DNA of 64,000 nt from Diphasiastrum complanatum. Taxonomy: Eukaryota > Streptophyta > Lycopodiopsida > Lycopodiales > Lycopodiaceae. The stretch's first letter is position 1, and every line of letters begins with the position of its first letter. This document shows positions 34,378 to 45,990 of the stretch, piece by piece. The notes beneath the pieces are model-generated. The model made no database searches and was not told the DNA's origin. It was given only the letters and a program-made list of their open reading frames with translations. The stretch spans positions 20,650,709 through 20,714,708 of the forward strand of contig CM055103.1 in assembly GCA_029204225.1 (NCBI GenBank), read 5' to 3'. Position numbers and translations under genes: made by a program.

Positions 34378-36873
34378 ATGGGCTATGCGGATGCAGAGAC
34401 CAGGACATTAGAGATTGAGAATAGATCACAGAAAGACTTCAACAACTGCTTAGAAGAATATGACGACGACGGTCATCCCCGCCGTACTGGTGAGCATCTT
34501 GTCCAATCATTCACAAAACACCACATACCTTTGAGCTATATATTGTGCACGAAAATTCTAGTTTCCTTGGAAGGATAGATTTTGTGCTGAGAGAGGAGCT
34601 TGAGCTCATTAAAATGAAGAAGACTAGGGCAAGTCCAACTCTTTTGTGTCTTGAGCAGCTCATGAGACGAACTATTGTTGAGAACAGGGAGATGATCAAC
34701 TATTGACTTTGGACTTATACATATTGGATGACAGGAAACGTGTGGACTGCTTCTGCTCATGTTATTACAGCAGTAGTTGGCTCCGGAGTACTTTCTTTGG
34801 CGTGGAGCATTTCCCAGCTGGGATGGATCGCAGGTCCCTTCGTTATGACATTTTTTGCATTTGTAACATACTATACCTCAGTATTGCTGGCAGATTGCTA
34901 CAGATCTCCAGAACCAGTTTCTGGAAAACGGAACCACACATACATGGATGCTGTTAGAGCAAATCTGGGTATGCACCTCGACTGATAGTTAGTGCAACGC
35001 CAAGCAAGCAACTACTAACGAATGTTTCTTTCAATGTTTTTGCTGGAAGAGTTTGTACTGAAAGTTTTTTTTACAGGTGCAACGCAAGTATGGATATGTG
35101 GGTTTGTACAGTATAGCAATTTGTGGGCAACCTCAGTTGGATATACAATAACTGCTGCCATCAGTATGGTGTAAGTTCCCACAGAAGCTCTCTCAATCAC
35201 TTCTTTCGTGAATCGTGACTACTTGGCTTTATTAAGCTGCACTCTTTCCATTCATTTACCTCGCTACTTTTGTAGCTTTATAGCTTTAGACAGATAAAAA
35301 GAGGCAGTAATGTGAAGGACAAACTGCAAAATACTTTTCTCAGGCTTTAACATTCTGATTGAGACTCTATATTGGCAGGGCTGTGAAACGCTCCAACTGC
35401 TTTCATGAAAATGGTCATGTTGCAGCATGCCACATTTCCAACAACCCATATATGGCTAGTTTTGGAGTTCTTCAAATTATTTTCTCTCAAATGCCAGATT
35501 TCCAAAGGCTCTGGTGGCTCTCAATAGTTGCAGCCGTTATGTCGTGCACTTACTCTGGAATTGGTTTGGCACTTGGTATTGCCAAAGCAATGGGTATGTC
35601 AGAGAGAAATACAAACGTCTTTCACAACTTATAATGATATAAAATTTCTCTCAGCTTTTAACTATCTAAGTTTGCTCACTTTGGTGATTAACGAACAGTT
35701 TTATTGCAGAAAATACTCATTCTCATGGCAGTCTAACAGGAGTCAGTGTTGGTCATGGGATTGACCAAATTGCCAGGGAAAAGAAAATTTGGCAAATTTT
35801 CCAGGCCCTTGGAAATATTGCATTTGCCTACTCGTTTTCGGCAATTCTGATTGAGATCCAGGTACTGTTTATTCTCTTGCAATAAAAGACAACAATTTCC
35901 TGGCAAGATTGTGAGATAGTGTCACTTTAGCTATAGGGCAAAATACGGCTAGCTGTTATCTGTTTTGATAATTCATATTTATGGATAAATCTGTGTTTCC
36001 AGGACACATTGAAGTCACCACCTTCTGAGAATAAGACAATGAAGAAGGCAACTTTGGTTGGCGTTTTGACAACAACATTTTTCTACATGACCATTGGCTG
36101 TATGGGATATGCAGCTTTTGGAAACAATGTTCCAGGAAATCTTCTGACAGGTTTCGGGTTTTATGAGCCATACTGGCTTGTTGACTTTGCAAATGTGTGT
36201 ATTGTAGTGCATTTGGTGGGTGCTTACCAGGTAATTTGATGCTCTCTTTTTACTTGCAATATCTGTAAGAAGTAGCAGCCTTTTAATGGATTTAGTTTGA
36301 TTCACAAGAGTATCAACTACTGAAATTGAAAAGAATCCTTTTGTGTAGTTGTTGATCGTATCGTGCTTTTGTTATTATAAGGAACGGATTATGCTTCGCT
36401 ACAAACATGATCTAGCCTTCTCATCAGTAAGACCCGTGTTTTTGCAGGTCTTTACTCAGCCTCTCTTTGCACTTATTGAAACCTGGGCCTCCAAGAAATG
36501 GAGGAAGAGTAAATTCATCAATGATGATTTGGACCTCAAAGTCCCAATTTATGGCATTTTTCCAGTCAACCTTTTTCGATTAACATGGCGAACAGTTTTT
36601 GTTATCACAACCACTCTTGTGGCCATGCTTCTTCCATTTTTCAATGATATTGTTGGGCTAATTGGAGCTTATGGATTCTGGCCTTTGACGGTCTACTTTC
36701 CCATCTCAATGTATATCAATCAGAAGAAGCTCAAATGTTGGAGCTCAAAGTGGGTTGGCTTGCAAGCTTTAAGCATGATTTGTCTTTTGGTCTCCATAGC
36801 TGCAGCTCTGGGGTCTGTTAAGGGCATAGTACATGCTCTTAGTAATTACACTCCATTCAAGACGCGTTATTGA
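34378..36873 (+). CDS. AAP-type amino acid permease (amino acid/auxin permease family)
   Basis: Proton-coupled plasma-membrane amino acid transporter of the plant AAP family. Seven exons, all with GT-AG introns: 34378-34489, 34735-34968, 35077-35170, 35379-35593, 35710-35861, 36003-36230, 36448-36873. Joined, they give 486 codons and a TGA, the usual AAP length. The start was chosen because it gives the short acidic N-terminus (EEYDDDGHPRRTG) before the first membrane segment. Motifs: VWTASAHVITAVVGSGVLSL (about 40-59), SQLGWIAGP (64-72), YTYMDAVR-like HTYMDAVRANLG (105-116), AVKRSNCFH (148-156), AMENTHSHGSL (217-227), GYAAFGNNVPGNLLTGFGFY in exon 6, and FNDIVGLIGAYGFWPLTVY in exon 7. About 10-11 hydrophobic segments. 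No stop, frameshift or insertion. Substrate range cannot be read from the sequence. Confidence 0.97.
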
Positions 36874-37566
36874 GGGCAGGGGCTTGGCAATCATTTCAGA
36901 TGGAGTGCTTCTATCAGTGCTAAAGTCCAACCCCTCAAATCAGTATAATTGAAAAGATTAACCTTACTGATAATTAGCTGCTTGTGCCATAATTATGGAA
37001 AGTGTGTCAGGAAGTATGTTCCCCACACCTGTTCATATACCTACACGAATATTCCTGTATCTGTAAAAAAAATTGTTTTCACCTGAGAAGAAACTGCAAA
37101 GGTTTGAGAGCTGCAGTCTAGTACATGTAAACAAGATTACTTGCCAAAGAAGTAGATTAGGGATGAGCCCTAATCTCCTGCATTCTAGATCCTAGTCATG
37201 GGTTTAAAAGTGTTTTGTCTTTAGAAACCTCCAGCCTAAACCAGGTGCTGGTTCAAATCCTACAAATTGTACATTGAGCATAACATTTCAAAAGTGAGAT
37301 CCTAGTTCTCTATACCTCATGGTTGCAAACATGACTTGGGAATTCCATGGATGCTATAGTTTGATTCCACCTTGAGAAGCATACTCTCATGCATTGAATT
37401 CATGCAACCACAAGATAAGAGGCATAAATTTATGATACCAAAACAAATTAAACAAGATGCATTGAGCAACGGAAAGTCTAATAACTAGGACTTTTCTTTT
37501 CTTTTTGCAATAGAAAAGTGCAACTATATTTTATTCATTCACAAAATACACAATATTTAAGAAGCC
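36874..37566 (+). other. Downstream flank of the permease gene
   Basis: Contains the presumed 3' untranslated region; no clear AATAAA could be assigned. Nothing else recognised up to the LINE fragment. Confidence 0.4.
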
Positions 37567-37905
37567 TTAGAGCATGAAGGAGCTTAAATGATAATACTCT
37601 TGAGGCAAACCCCAATGAAGTTCTTGCAAATTATAACAAGCTCCAGTCCGATAAACAAGAAGTAAAGCTATTAGATTTACTAGAAGAGGGCAACAAGAAA
37701 GCCCAATAGTTGTGCAATGAACAACAAATAGCCTAGTGACCAGATTACCTCTCCCCATCATAAGTAGCATATTATCCATATAGAGCGACATAAGAGAGAG
37801 TGGGCCATTGTTCGCTAGAAATCCATCTAATCTATGCAGTTGAATATGCCACATCAAGACAACCTGGGAAACATGCCAAAGTAGATGAACAATAGACCTA
37901 GACAA
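37567..37905 (-). pseudogene. LINE reverse transcriptase fragment
   Basis: A 112-codon frame resembling the palm of plant L1-type RT: LHRLDGFLANNGPLSLMSLY, then MDNMLLMMGRGNLV where functional enzymes have YADDMLLMGRGN-like sequence, then GLSCCPLLVN and LQELHWGLPQEYYHLSSF before the usual KYLGVPL motif. The catalytic A-D-D is replaced by M-D-N, so it is inactive. No endonuclease, tail or target duplication was seen. The family call is by motif resemblance only. Confidence 0.55.
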
Positions 37906-38242
37906 CTTGACTTGAAGGGAAACATGACTAAAGTTGACATTGAAGGAAAATGATGTTGACTTAATGTGTTTGACGCCATAGGAAAAGCAAGGATTTTGTT
38001 ATAATACTATGTTGTAGGAAGACCTAGATCAGAATTTTTGCTTAACCAAGATTTTTTTGCCTCCCTATGTTGTAAGAAGCAGTTCGATTGAAATTTTTAT
38101 GCCTAGACTCAACTTCTTGTGAAAAAATGAGGGCTCTTAAGTGTATAATAATTCAAAAACTTCATTCAAGCATTGGAGTTTGCACAATAATAAAATCAAT
38201 AAGAACTAGTCTCCGATTTTCACTACAACCTCTTATTGATTA
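37906..38242. other. No feature recognised
   Basis: A+T-rich spacer between the LINE scrap and the transposase exon. Confidence 0.4.
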
Positions 38243-38474
38243 TTAAATTATCTTAAAATCACTATGATCATCAAGCAAAATACATTTAATACAACTTGAA
38301 GTACACGTGGGACAACAAATCGACTTTACATCAACAAGATCAAATCCTCGAAATGTGACTGGATCACACAAATGATCGGACATAACGCGATTTAACAACT
38401 CCCAAAATAGCACTTGTGCTTGAACATCTTCAACTTTCATATCATATATTGCAATAGTTTGCATGGATTGGTTT
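38243..38474 (-). pseudogene. Exon fragment of a Mutator-like transposase-like gene
   Basis: The minus strand reads MQTIAIYDMKVEDVQAQVLF, then WELLNRVM and DPVTFRGFDLVD. This corresponds position by position to NLQELLTIARCEMKEEDKGQ and the RPNFHGFMADEP segment of the larger copy at 52586-52740. It is preceded by TTTTGTTTTGCAG, a good splice acceptor, close to where the larger copy also has an intron. The putative catalytic Asp region is FDLVD against FMADE. Only one exon piece is present; the frame ends at 38243. Confidence 0.5.
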
Positions 38475-38834
38475 CTGCAAAACAAAATTCACAATGGATA
38501 AGTCACGTAGTTGCAATAATACTGAAAAGCAAGAAATGTAGAAATCCATACCATATGTCATATACATGGGCAGCCATTGTGATTCGGTGCACATGATCAA
38601 AACAACACCAAGATCTTGCTAGATCATTCATTGGTTGCATTCTTCATACAAGTTCCACTCCTGACGCTGGTCCAGTAGTGGACATCTTGAAAATATGACA
38701 TCTATCTGTTTTGTCATGCAACTGTCCAGGAAACAATGATCCATGGAAGAATTGGTATGCACAATGCTCTTTTAAATATAGGAATGAAGTTATTTCATGG
38801 GATAGATTGATAGGCTGCAATTATTTCAAAGATA

Positions 38835-39045
38835 ACACCTGAGGAAGCATTCACGAAGAAGAAGCCAAAGGTGAACCACTTGCAAATCTATGGATGTAAG
38901 GCCTTTGTACACATTCCTAAGGAAGAGAGACATAAACTTGATGTAAAAGCTATCAAGTGCATATTCCTAGGATATGATGATCGTGTGAAGGGCTATAGAT
39001 GTTTTGATCCAGTGGAAAACAAAATCCATATAAGCCGTATCAGTT
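38835..39045 (+). pseudogene. Copia integrase C-terminal fragment
   Basis: The plus strand reads TPEEAFTKKKPKVNHLQIYG, CKAFVHIPKEERHKLD, KCIFLGYDDRVKGYRCFDP and KIHISR, the region after the integrase core. About 70 codons, cut on both sides. Its orientation is opposite to Copia I next door, so it belongs to a different insertion. Confidence 0.85.
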
Positions 39046-39219
39046 GATAAGGATCAGTTGGCCTCGCCACGAGGCAAGTCGACAGGACACGCGTCCCGCC
39101 AATGGCAACCTGGGTCATGCATGAGTTGCCTGAGTGAACAACTATATGTACAGTGTAATTTCATTTTGAGAAATACAGTTGCTATGTGAGCTTGCTGTGG
39201 AGAGTGTTTTTTGTCTGTG
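39046..39219. repeat. Possible LTR remnant
   Basis: A block starting TGATAAGGATCAGTTGGCC with a more G+C-rich composition, lying between a Copia integrase scrap and Copia I. No second copy, so LTR identity is a guess. Confidence 0.25.
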
Positions 39220-39886
39220 TTACTGTGTAGCATGATTTGTGTTCCTGTGCAAAGCAAATTCTAAGTGTAGCTCCATCAAAAGTCTTCTTAGCCATAGGAG
39301 CTCTTTGGTTGTTGAAGTCAATGCCTTGTACTCGGCTTCACGAGAAGATAGTGAGATTGTATCTTGCTTTTTGGAAAGCCAAGATATTACTCCTCCACAA
39401 AGAAATGTTGCAAATCTACTAATGGACTTCCTATCCATCTTGTCACCTGCAAAATCTGAATCTGAGTAGGCTCTCAAGTGCAAGTTAGATCCTTCATAAA
39501 GTATGCCAAAAAATCTAGTACTAGAAACATATCTAAGTACTCTCTTGGCACTTTTCCAATGATGGACTAAAGGAGCTTGCATACTTTGACTCAACCTACT
39601 TACACAAAAATTTAAGTCAGTTCTAGTGTTGGTCAAATAGATTAGAGAGCCTATAAGCTTTCTAAAGAGAGTGATGTCCTCAAAGGATGCTTCATCACCT
39701 TCATTAGTTGCTTTCACAACATGCTCCATAGGAGTGTCAATCCCCTTACAATATTTCATACCAAATCTTTCAAGCATGGAAGTAGCATACTTAGATTGAC
39801 TTATGAAAGTACAATTGCTACTACTAAGCACTTCTATCCCAAGTATAAACTTTAGGAAGCCTAGATCTACCATCTTGAACTCACTA
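39220..39886 (-). pseudogene. RNase H of Copia I
   Basis: Motifs MVDLGFLKFILGIEVLSS, YRKLIGSL-like FRKLIGSLIYLTNTRTDLNF, AYSDSDFAGDKMDRKSIS, SWLSKKQDTISLSSREAEY and KELLWLRRLLMEL define Copia RNase H. An extra base near 39887 separates it from RT. The C-terminus is lost after about 217 codons, where the reading changes into unrelated sequence. Confidence 0.9.
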
Positions 39887-41242
39887 GATAAATCAACTTT
39901 CTTTTACTTTGCTTATACCTTCATCATCATTTCCTGTCAAAATGATGTCATCAATATAAAGTACCAAAATGATGATCATTCCTTCATTACATTTGAAATA
40001 TAAAGAAGGTTCATAAGCACTTAGTACAAAGCCAAGAGAATAGAGAAAATCATGCAACCTAGAGTACCAAGCTCTAGGTGCTTGCTTCAAGCCATATATG
40101 CTCTTCCTTAAGTAGCACACCTTTTGCTCCTCACCAACCTTGATGAAGCCCTTGGGTTGCATCATGTAGATTTCCTCTTCTAAGAAGCCATTTAAGAAGG
40201 CATTTGTCACATCCATTTGGTAGAGATCCCAGTTGAACAAAGTAGCAATGCAAATGATAAATCTAATAGCTACAAGCTTAGCTACAGGTGCAAATGTTTC
40301 TTCATAATCCAATCCTTTTATTTGACGAAATCCCTTAGCAACAAGCCTAGCTTTGTACTTACTAGTAGATCCATCTTGATTGTACTTTATTCTATAAATC
40401 CACTTACATGCAAGTGGTTTCTTCCCTCTTGGAAGATTTACAAGATTCCAAGTATGATTTTCTTCTAATGCATCATACTCTACTTGCATTGCATCTCTCC
40501 AAACTTTAGATTTATATGATTCTTCAAAAGATGATGGTTCTTCAAGCAATGTAGCTAAGAAGGAGTAAGATGTAGAAGTTGTAGAGTCTTTCTTTTGCTT
40601 TCCCTTGTCTACATAGGTGAGCCTTGAGGGCTCGGCCTTGCTTCTTGATGATCTTCTCAGCCCCTTTTGACTTGGATCCATGTCTCCATCCTCGGGTTTG
40701 TCAAGATCCTCCTTGGGTTTGTCAAGATCCTCCTCGGGTTTGTCAAGATATTCAATGCACAATGGGTTAGATCCATTTGACAAGCTCTTAGCAAATTGTG
40801 ACTCATCAAAAAGTACATCCTTGCTTACCTTTACTTTCTTGGATATAGGATCATATATCCTATAGCCCTTGCTATTTTCTCCATAGCCAACAAAGATCCC
40901 TTTGAAGGAGGTAGCATCTTCTTTTCTTCTAGTCTCCAAAGGGATGTGAATATAACAAATACATCCAAAGATTTTAAAATCTTTTACATTGGGTTTCTTA
41001 TCAAACAAAGCTTGATAAGGTGAGATCCCATCTATAGCACTACTAGGAAGTCTATTACACAAGTAATTAGCACATGTTATAGCTTCTCCCCAAAATGAGA
41101 TGGGAAGTGATGCATCAAGTCTTAAAGACTTTCCACACTCACATAGACTCCTATTTTTCCTCTCGACCACCCCATTTTGTTGGGGGGTGTAGGAACAAAT
41201 GTATTGCAACTTAATGCCATTGATCTCACAAAAGTCTTTCAT
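39887..41242 (-). pseudogene. Integrase C-terminus and reverse transcriptase of Copia I
   Basis: A 449-codon open frame. It starts inside the integrase core (CEINGIKLQYICSYTPQQNG, VVERKNRSLCE) and continues with NRLPSSAIDGISPYQ and a charged linker. The linker contains three copies of a 7-residue unit (DLDKPEE/K). RT follows: KVWRDAMQVEYDALEENHTW, CKWIYRIKYNQDGS, DVTNAFLNGFLEEEIYM, LKQAPRAWYSRL and the palm motif YIDD. The catalytic Glu of integrase is present (VVERK). Frameshifts lie at both ends, so the polyprotein cannot be made in one piece. Confidence 0.92.
40683..40755 (-). repeat. 21-bp tandem repeat in Copia I
   Basis: About three copies of TTTGTCAAGATCCTCCTCGGG, in frame, encoding repeated DLDKPEE in the linker between integrase and RT. 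Confidence 0.9.
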
Positions 41243-41277
41243 TTTATTGGAGGTGTACTCTCCTCCATTATCAGATC

Positions 41278-42219
41278 TTAGTGCTTTGATGGAAGTACTA
41301 ATTGTTTCTCTACTAGAGACTTGAACTTAATGAAAGCTTCATAAACAAGACTTTTCTTTGATAGTAACTCAATCCATGTGAATCTAGTACAATCATCTAT
41401 TAAAGTTACATACATCAAAGCACCTTTATTACTTGCATGTGAAAAACTATGTACATCAGAATGTATGAGATCCAAGGGAGAGGTAGATCTTGATGAAGAT
41501 CTCTTGTAAGAAGATTTGTGTGACTTTGCAAGGCCACATGCCTCACACATCTTTCCACACTTCTTGAAGGCTCTTGGTAGGCTGAGAGCTAGTTCCTTGC
41601 CTGCCATTGACTCCATAGATTGAAGATTAGGATGGCCTAATCTCTTATGCCATAGCTCCACTTGAGATAGCTCCTCCCTAGCCAAGTTCGCACTTTCACT
41701 TGCAACATTAGCATCCAACTTGAAAAGTCTACCTTGCTTAATGCCACTAGCTATGCACTTATCATTTTTCAAGATGGAACGAACTCCATTCTTGAAATGT
41801 ACATCTAGTCCATTGTCCATTAATTGTCCTACACTAAGCAAGTTTCTTGAAATGGTAGGAACATACAAAACATTATCTAGATCTATCCTTTTAGATGTGC
41901 CTAAGAAAAGAGGTATAGATCCTATGCCATCTATCTTGCATGCTAGATCACTAGCAGTGTATATTGACTTCTTAGAGTCATTACAAGATAGAAGAGTAGA
42001 AAAATAATGCTTGTTAAAAGACATGTGGGAACTAGCCCCACTATCTATCCACCATGTGTCTTGACTTGAAGTTGGTGTAGATGCAACCATTAAGGATGTG
42101 TTGAATCCATCCTCATCTTCTTCCTCTTGAGCAATGTTCCCTTGATCTCCATTGGCTTGTTGATTCTTCTTCGAGTAGCATTCTAAGACAAAGTGTATTT
42201 CTTTCCACAAAAGAAACAC
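41278..42219 (-). pseudogene. Protease and integrase N-terminal half of Copia I
   Basis: The frame carries an intact protease active site (WWIDSGASSHMSF), RNLLSVGQLMDNGLDV and the gag-pre-integrase motif LWHKRLGHPN with CEACGLAKSHK. The core start LDLIHSDVHSF and YVTLIDDCTRFTW follow. A frameshift at about 41300 separates it from the RSDNGGEYTS segment. The start overlaps the broken zinc knuckle of gag. Confidence 0.9.
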
Positions 42220-42858
42220 TTGAGTTTTGCCTTGTTCTTCACTTTGCCTTTGGAAGTAGATCCTCCATTCTTCATCTCGGCCTCCTTGCCTTGATTTTTC
42301 TTGAATGGATGTTGATTCTTCTTGCCTTTAGATGTAAAGTTAGCCTTCTCCTCTCCTCCATTAAGTGACATGCTATCCATTCTTGTCTCGAGGTGTAGAA
42401 GCCTACTCTCCTTGGCCACAAGAACATTGTGCAACTTTTCAATGGATGGAAGAGTGTCTTGAATGGCAAATGATTGGACTAAGTTGGTGAACTCATCACG
42501 TAGACCATTCAAGATTATTTGTACTAGCTCTTGATCTTGGATCTTCTCTCCTATTGCACTTAACTCCTTGTTAAGAGATTTGATCCTAAGGACATACTCT
42601 TGTCCACTCTCTCCACTTTCTTTCATGCTTTGGAAAATTTGATTTCTTAGCATGAGGATTCTTGAAGTATTATTGGATTCCTAGATGCTCTTTAATGAAT
42701 CCCAAGCCTCTTTGGATGAGGTACAAGAAGACACCTCTTTCAAGAGGTCATTGCATACATTTAACTTTATGCAATTTAGAGCTATATCTTGGTCTCTTCT
42801 TGTATTTGGCTTGTTCTTGGAGAGTTTGAGGCTCGTGTCGTGGGACTGCCGCCAGTTT
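42183..42858 (-). pseudogene. Gag of Copia I, N-terminus missing
   Basis: The frame 42653-42183 reads LRNQIFQSMKESGESGQEYV, QDQELVQIILNGLRDEFTNL and a lysine-rich tail. The zinc knuckle begins CFFCGK and is broken by an indel before H and C. Upstream, 42858-42654 holds readable but frameshifted capsid sequence (NCIKLNVCNDLLKEV type). The capsid start is lost at the edge of solo LTR K. Confidence 0.82.
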
Positions 42859-43590
42859 TGGTGGGGGATACTATTGGAGGGTTTGCGGATCCCAATGCAA
42901 CCCTAACCCTAGTTAAAAATTGAGAGGGATTTGGCACCCTGCGTATGTAAGTCCAACCCGATGATCACATAGTTATTTGATTAATTAGAAAGACAATAAA
43001 ATGAGATTAGGCCTTTTTGCGGGACTTTTAATGTCGCAGGGTCTAAATGTCAAGTTAGTGAACAAAGTTGGGTTTCCCTCTAATTTTGATGGTTCTCACA
43101 CTTTTTTAAATTTGAATAAAAAGAGAGGCAAGACTGGACCAATAGGATTCAGTGGCCAGGGTTCTCCTCTCTACTATAAGAAGGGACCAACTTTCAATAA
43201 AGCAGATTGGTTCTCTTCAGAAATGGATTGATGAATGTCCTTGCTCTCTATCACTTTTCCTCCATCTCTCATGCTTATTTGGATTTTGCTAATTGTTGGA
43301 TCTGAGTGTATTTGGGATTGTATGTTATTATACTTTTTATGAGAGAGAAAGGGCTCAGAGAGAGAGTAAGTTATCTCCGTTGTGGATGTGTAGTGTTAAG
43401 GGATGTGTAGTGATAATGAATAGGGTTAATGGATGTAGAGTTAGATGTGAATCCTCCATTCATGTTGAAATCTGAACTAAACTATCGCTCTCATGGGAAC
43501 AAACCTACGCGTGACAACTAACTCCGTCTCTATGATGCTAGATTGACTAGATCTTGGATTTAGGTTAGGCAAGGAAAGAAACCCACTACA
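42859..43590 (+). repeat. Solo LTR K, related to Gypsy J
   Basis: About 732 bp. It shares ordered blocks with the J LTR (58493-59297): TGGTGGGGGATACT against TGTTGGGGGTATTC at the start, GGCACCCTGCGTATGTAAG against GGCATCCTGCGCGTATAAG, GATGATCAC against CAATGATCACG, and CCAATAGGATT before a TATA-like box. It ends ACCCACTACA against GACCCTACA in J. The flanks AGTTT and AGTGT may be a decayed target duplication. No internal region follows. Confidence 0.7.
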
Positions 43591-44107
43591 AGTGTTCAGA
43601 AGATCAAATTTACTGTGATCGTAGCTTGTAAACTTTCTTTCAACTCTAGAGATTTGTTAATGCTTGCTAGAAGACCTATTTTAGTAGTGGTTGATGATGA
43701 CATGGTTCGTATCCTTAAATTGCATCCAGATACATTTATACTATACTCGTCTTATATCATTGCAATTAGATGCACACATATGGATAGAAAAAACATAAAC
43801 TGAATTAATGCCAAACATCCTTGCATTGACCAATTGGTTATGCAAACCAAAAAATGATCGTATACAATATCAAAACTAAATGGTATTGTTCCAAGTTAAA
43901 ATCAATCATAGTAGCATCAAAACATGAATCTTGATAGCATATTGGCGAAACGAATAGATTCTTATGACAATATATCAGCCAACTCCAGGATTTTTCCCAT
44001 GTATGATCTGCGACAAATAAGATTGAAAAATATTAGACGAGACTTGATGATACAATAGAGAGAAAAATTATGAATAACAATCTCCCATGTGCACATGCAA
44101 CTTACCA
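43591..44107. other. No feature recognised
   Basis: A+T-rich spacer between solo LTR K and the methylase-like pseudogene. Confidence 0.4.
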
Positions 44108-44913
44108 TCACATGTTGTTGAGAAAATCAAGTGGCAAATCTTCATCATTGTCAAATCCTATTCCAATTCTACCTGAAAGTGCTGCAATCTTTAAAAATGT
44201 GTTTGTCCCACTCATGAAATCGACCACTGCATCTCCAAGCTTAGAAAACACTCTCAATATATAATCCCACAGCTTGCAACTACACTGGCTGGCTCCACAA
44301 ATAGGTTGACCTTCGTGTTTTAGCCATTCACTCTCTTGGGCCCTATCCTGAAATACGTCGCTTAGTTGCCTTTGGAAACGAAGGGCCCCAAAATTTGGAG
44401 TTGAACTAGCAAAAAATTCTTTGTGGTGTGCAGACAATGTAAGGCAATGAACCTGACAGGACATCAACAGTAAGTGAAGCAAATGAGAAATAAGTGCATA
44501 CATTAAACCAAATAATGTCCTTAACTAAAGTTGTGTAAGAGAGATGAGTTTTAGCCACTACATAACACATGCAGTTATCTCACGACGTGGATTTGAAGAT
44601 GTCCCACCAAGGGGGATCTCACTATGAACTTTGGACCTCTCACACAGCTCCATGCCCCATTCTCTTGGTGTTGAATACTTGTTTCTTGTAGAATTCGGGA
44701 TCAAATATCATATTTGTTTCTATTCATCTGAATTATCTATAACACTCATCCGCATATTTTAATCTACACGCTTCTTAATTCAATCAGAACACAATCCATT
44801 CTATTAGTAAATAGGCCATATTCATGTATGATTGAAAACTCTGATATTTCTTTGATTTATTCAAACTAGCATCGCGTTCTCTGAAGGAGAATTCCTTTAT
44901 GTTTTTCCTACAT

Positions 44914-44925
44914 TGGTATCAGAGC
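44914..44925 (+). other. Primer-binding site of Copia M
   Basis: TGGTATCAGAGC, the exact tRNA-Met site, one base after the LTR end. Confidence 0.85.
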
Positions 44926-44974
44926 ACCTGCAACAGCATTTGACAAGAGTGTTAGAAATTCGGAAGATTCGAGG

Positions 44975-45990
44975 ATGTCTTCGATCAGTAGCATTCAGTC
45001 TAAGAGCAGTATGATCTTGGATACAGAAGGTTCGAACTATTTAGTCTGGAAGTTAAAGACTTCACTCAAATGATAAAGCTATAGCAATTATTGTGTCTTC
45101 AGTGCATGGTCTTTAGTGCATGACAACATAATGTTAGATCTTACTTCAACTTCGAATGCAAAAGAATTGTGGGAAGAATTGTAGACCAAGAATGAGACTT
45201 GATCTTGTATTCAAATCATGTTCTTGGAGGACCAACTGACTTACCTACAATGGGATGGTAAAGATTTGACTACATTCATTCGGAAGATGAAGGATCTGTT
45301 TATTTCTTTGCAGAATTCTGGCACAAAAAATGCAATCTCAAAGGAAAGACAGCTCAACTACTTTCTTCGAGCCCTACCTAGGTCATTCCACACAACTCAA
45401 ACTTTATTGGCGAAAGATTCATCTATGATGCTTCAAATGGCAATAGATGGAGTCAAAGAGGAAGTAGAAGCTCGCAGACGCTATGAAGACAATGGTGATT
45501 CGGATAAGGCTCTATTTACCTAGAAGAATCAATCTTCGAAATAAATTCAATCTAAGAGGGAGTCGTCTCAGAAGGCTGACAACAATCGAAGTAAGAAAGA
45601 AAATTGTTCTGACGATTTCAAGACAAATGATCAACAATCAAGAAAACAATCCTCAAAAGATTATGGTGATAGGAAGATCTGCAATAGATGCAGAAGATCA
45701 GGTCATTCAAAAGACAAGTGTTGGTTGAATCCGAAGATTGAATGTATTCATTGTCATAAACGGGGGTCATGCAGTAGTAGACTGTTATCAAAACCCCAAG
45801 AACAAGAAGGAGCATAATCTAAGTGAACCATCAGATTCAAATTTTGTCGAAGACAAAGCAAAATGCTCCAGAGCAGCGAAAGAGAGGACAACAAGAAACT
45901 CAGCAGTGTATGTTTCTGCTGATCTATGTTGTTCATCGAATTCTAAAATTCGAGATGTAGTACTTGAAACAAGGAGCCACCTCACATTTT
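44975..45990 (+). pseudogene. Gag and protease start of Copia M
   Basis: ATG at 44975 starts MSSISSIQSKSSMILDTEGS, then NYLVWKLKTSLK. Several stops follow between 45070 and 45210. The open part from 45218 gives DQLTYLQWDGKDLTTFIRKM and ERQLNYFLRALPRSF. Two CCHC-type knuckles (CNRCRRSGHSKDKC and, in a shifted frame, CIHCHKRG...HAVVDC) follow. A protease relic reads YLKQGATSHFV, so the catalytic D-S-G has become K-Q-G. No integrase or RT. Confidence 0.8.

Larger units (their letters stand above)
39220..42858 (-). mobile_element. Copia element I (minus strand), internal region without LTRs
   Basis: From right to left: truncated gag (42858-42183), protease and integrase (42219-41278 and 41242-40900), RT (about 40700-39893) and RNase H (39873-39220). 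It is the most complete pol in the window, with frameshifts at about 42200, 41290 and 39890. Both LTRs and the first part of gag are missing; the gag side ends at solo LTR K. Confidence 0.88.

Noticed and set aside
34074-34418. 114-codon frame overlapping the permease first exon
   Set aside because: It has no ATG start, runs through the GA microsatellite and lies in another frame than the clearly homologous permease exon.
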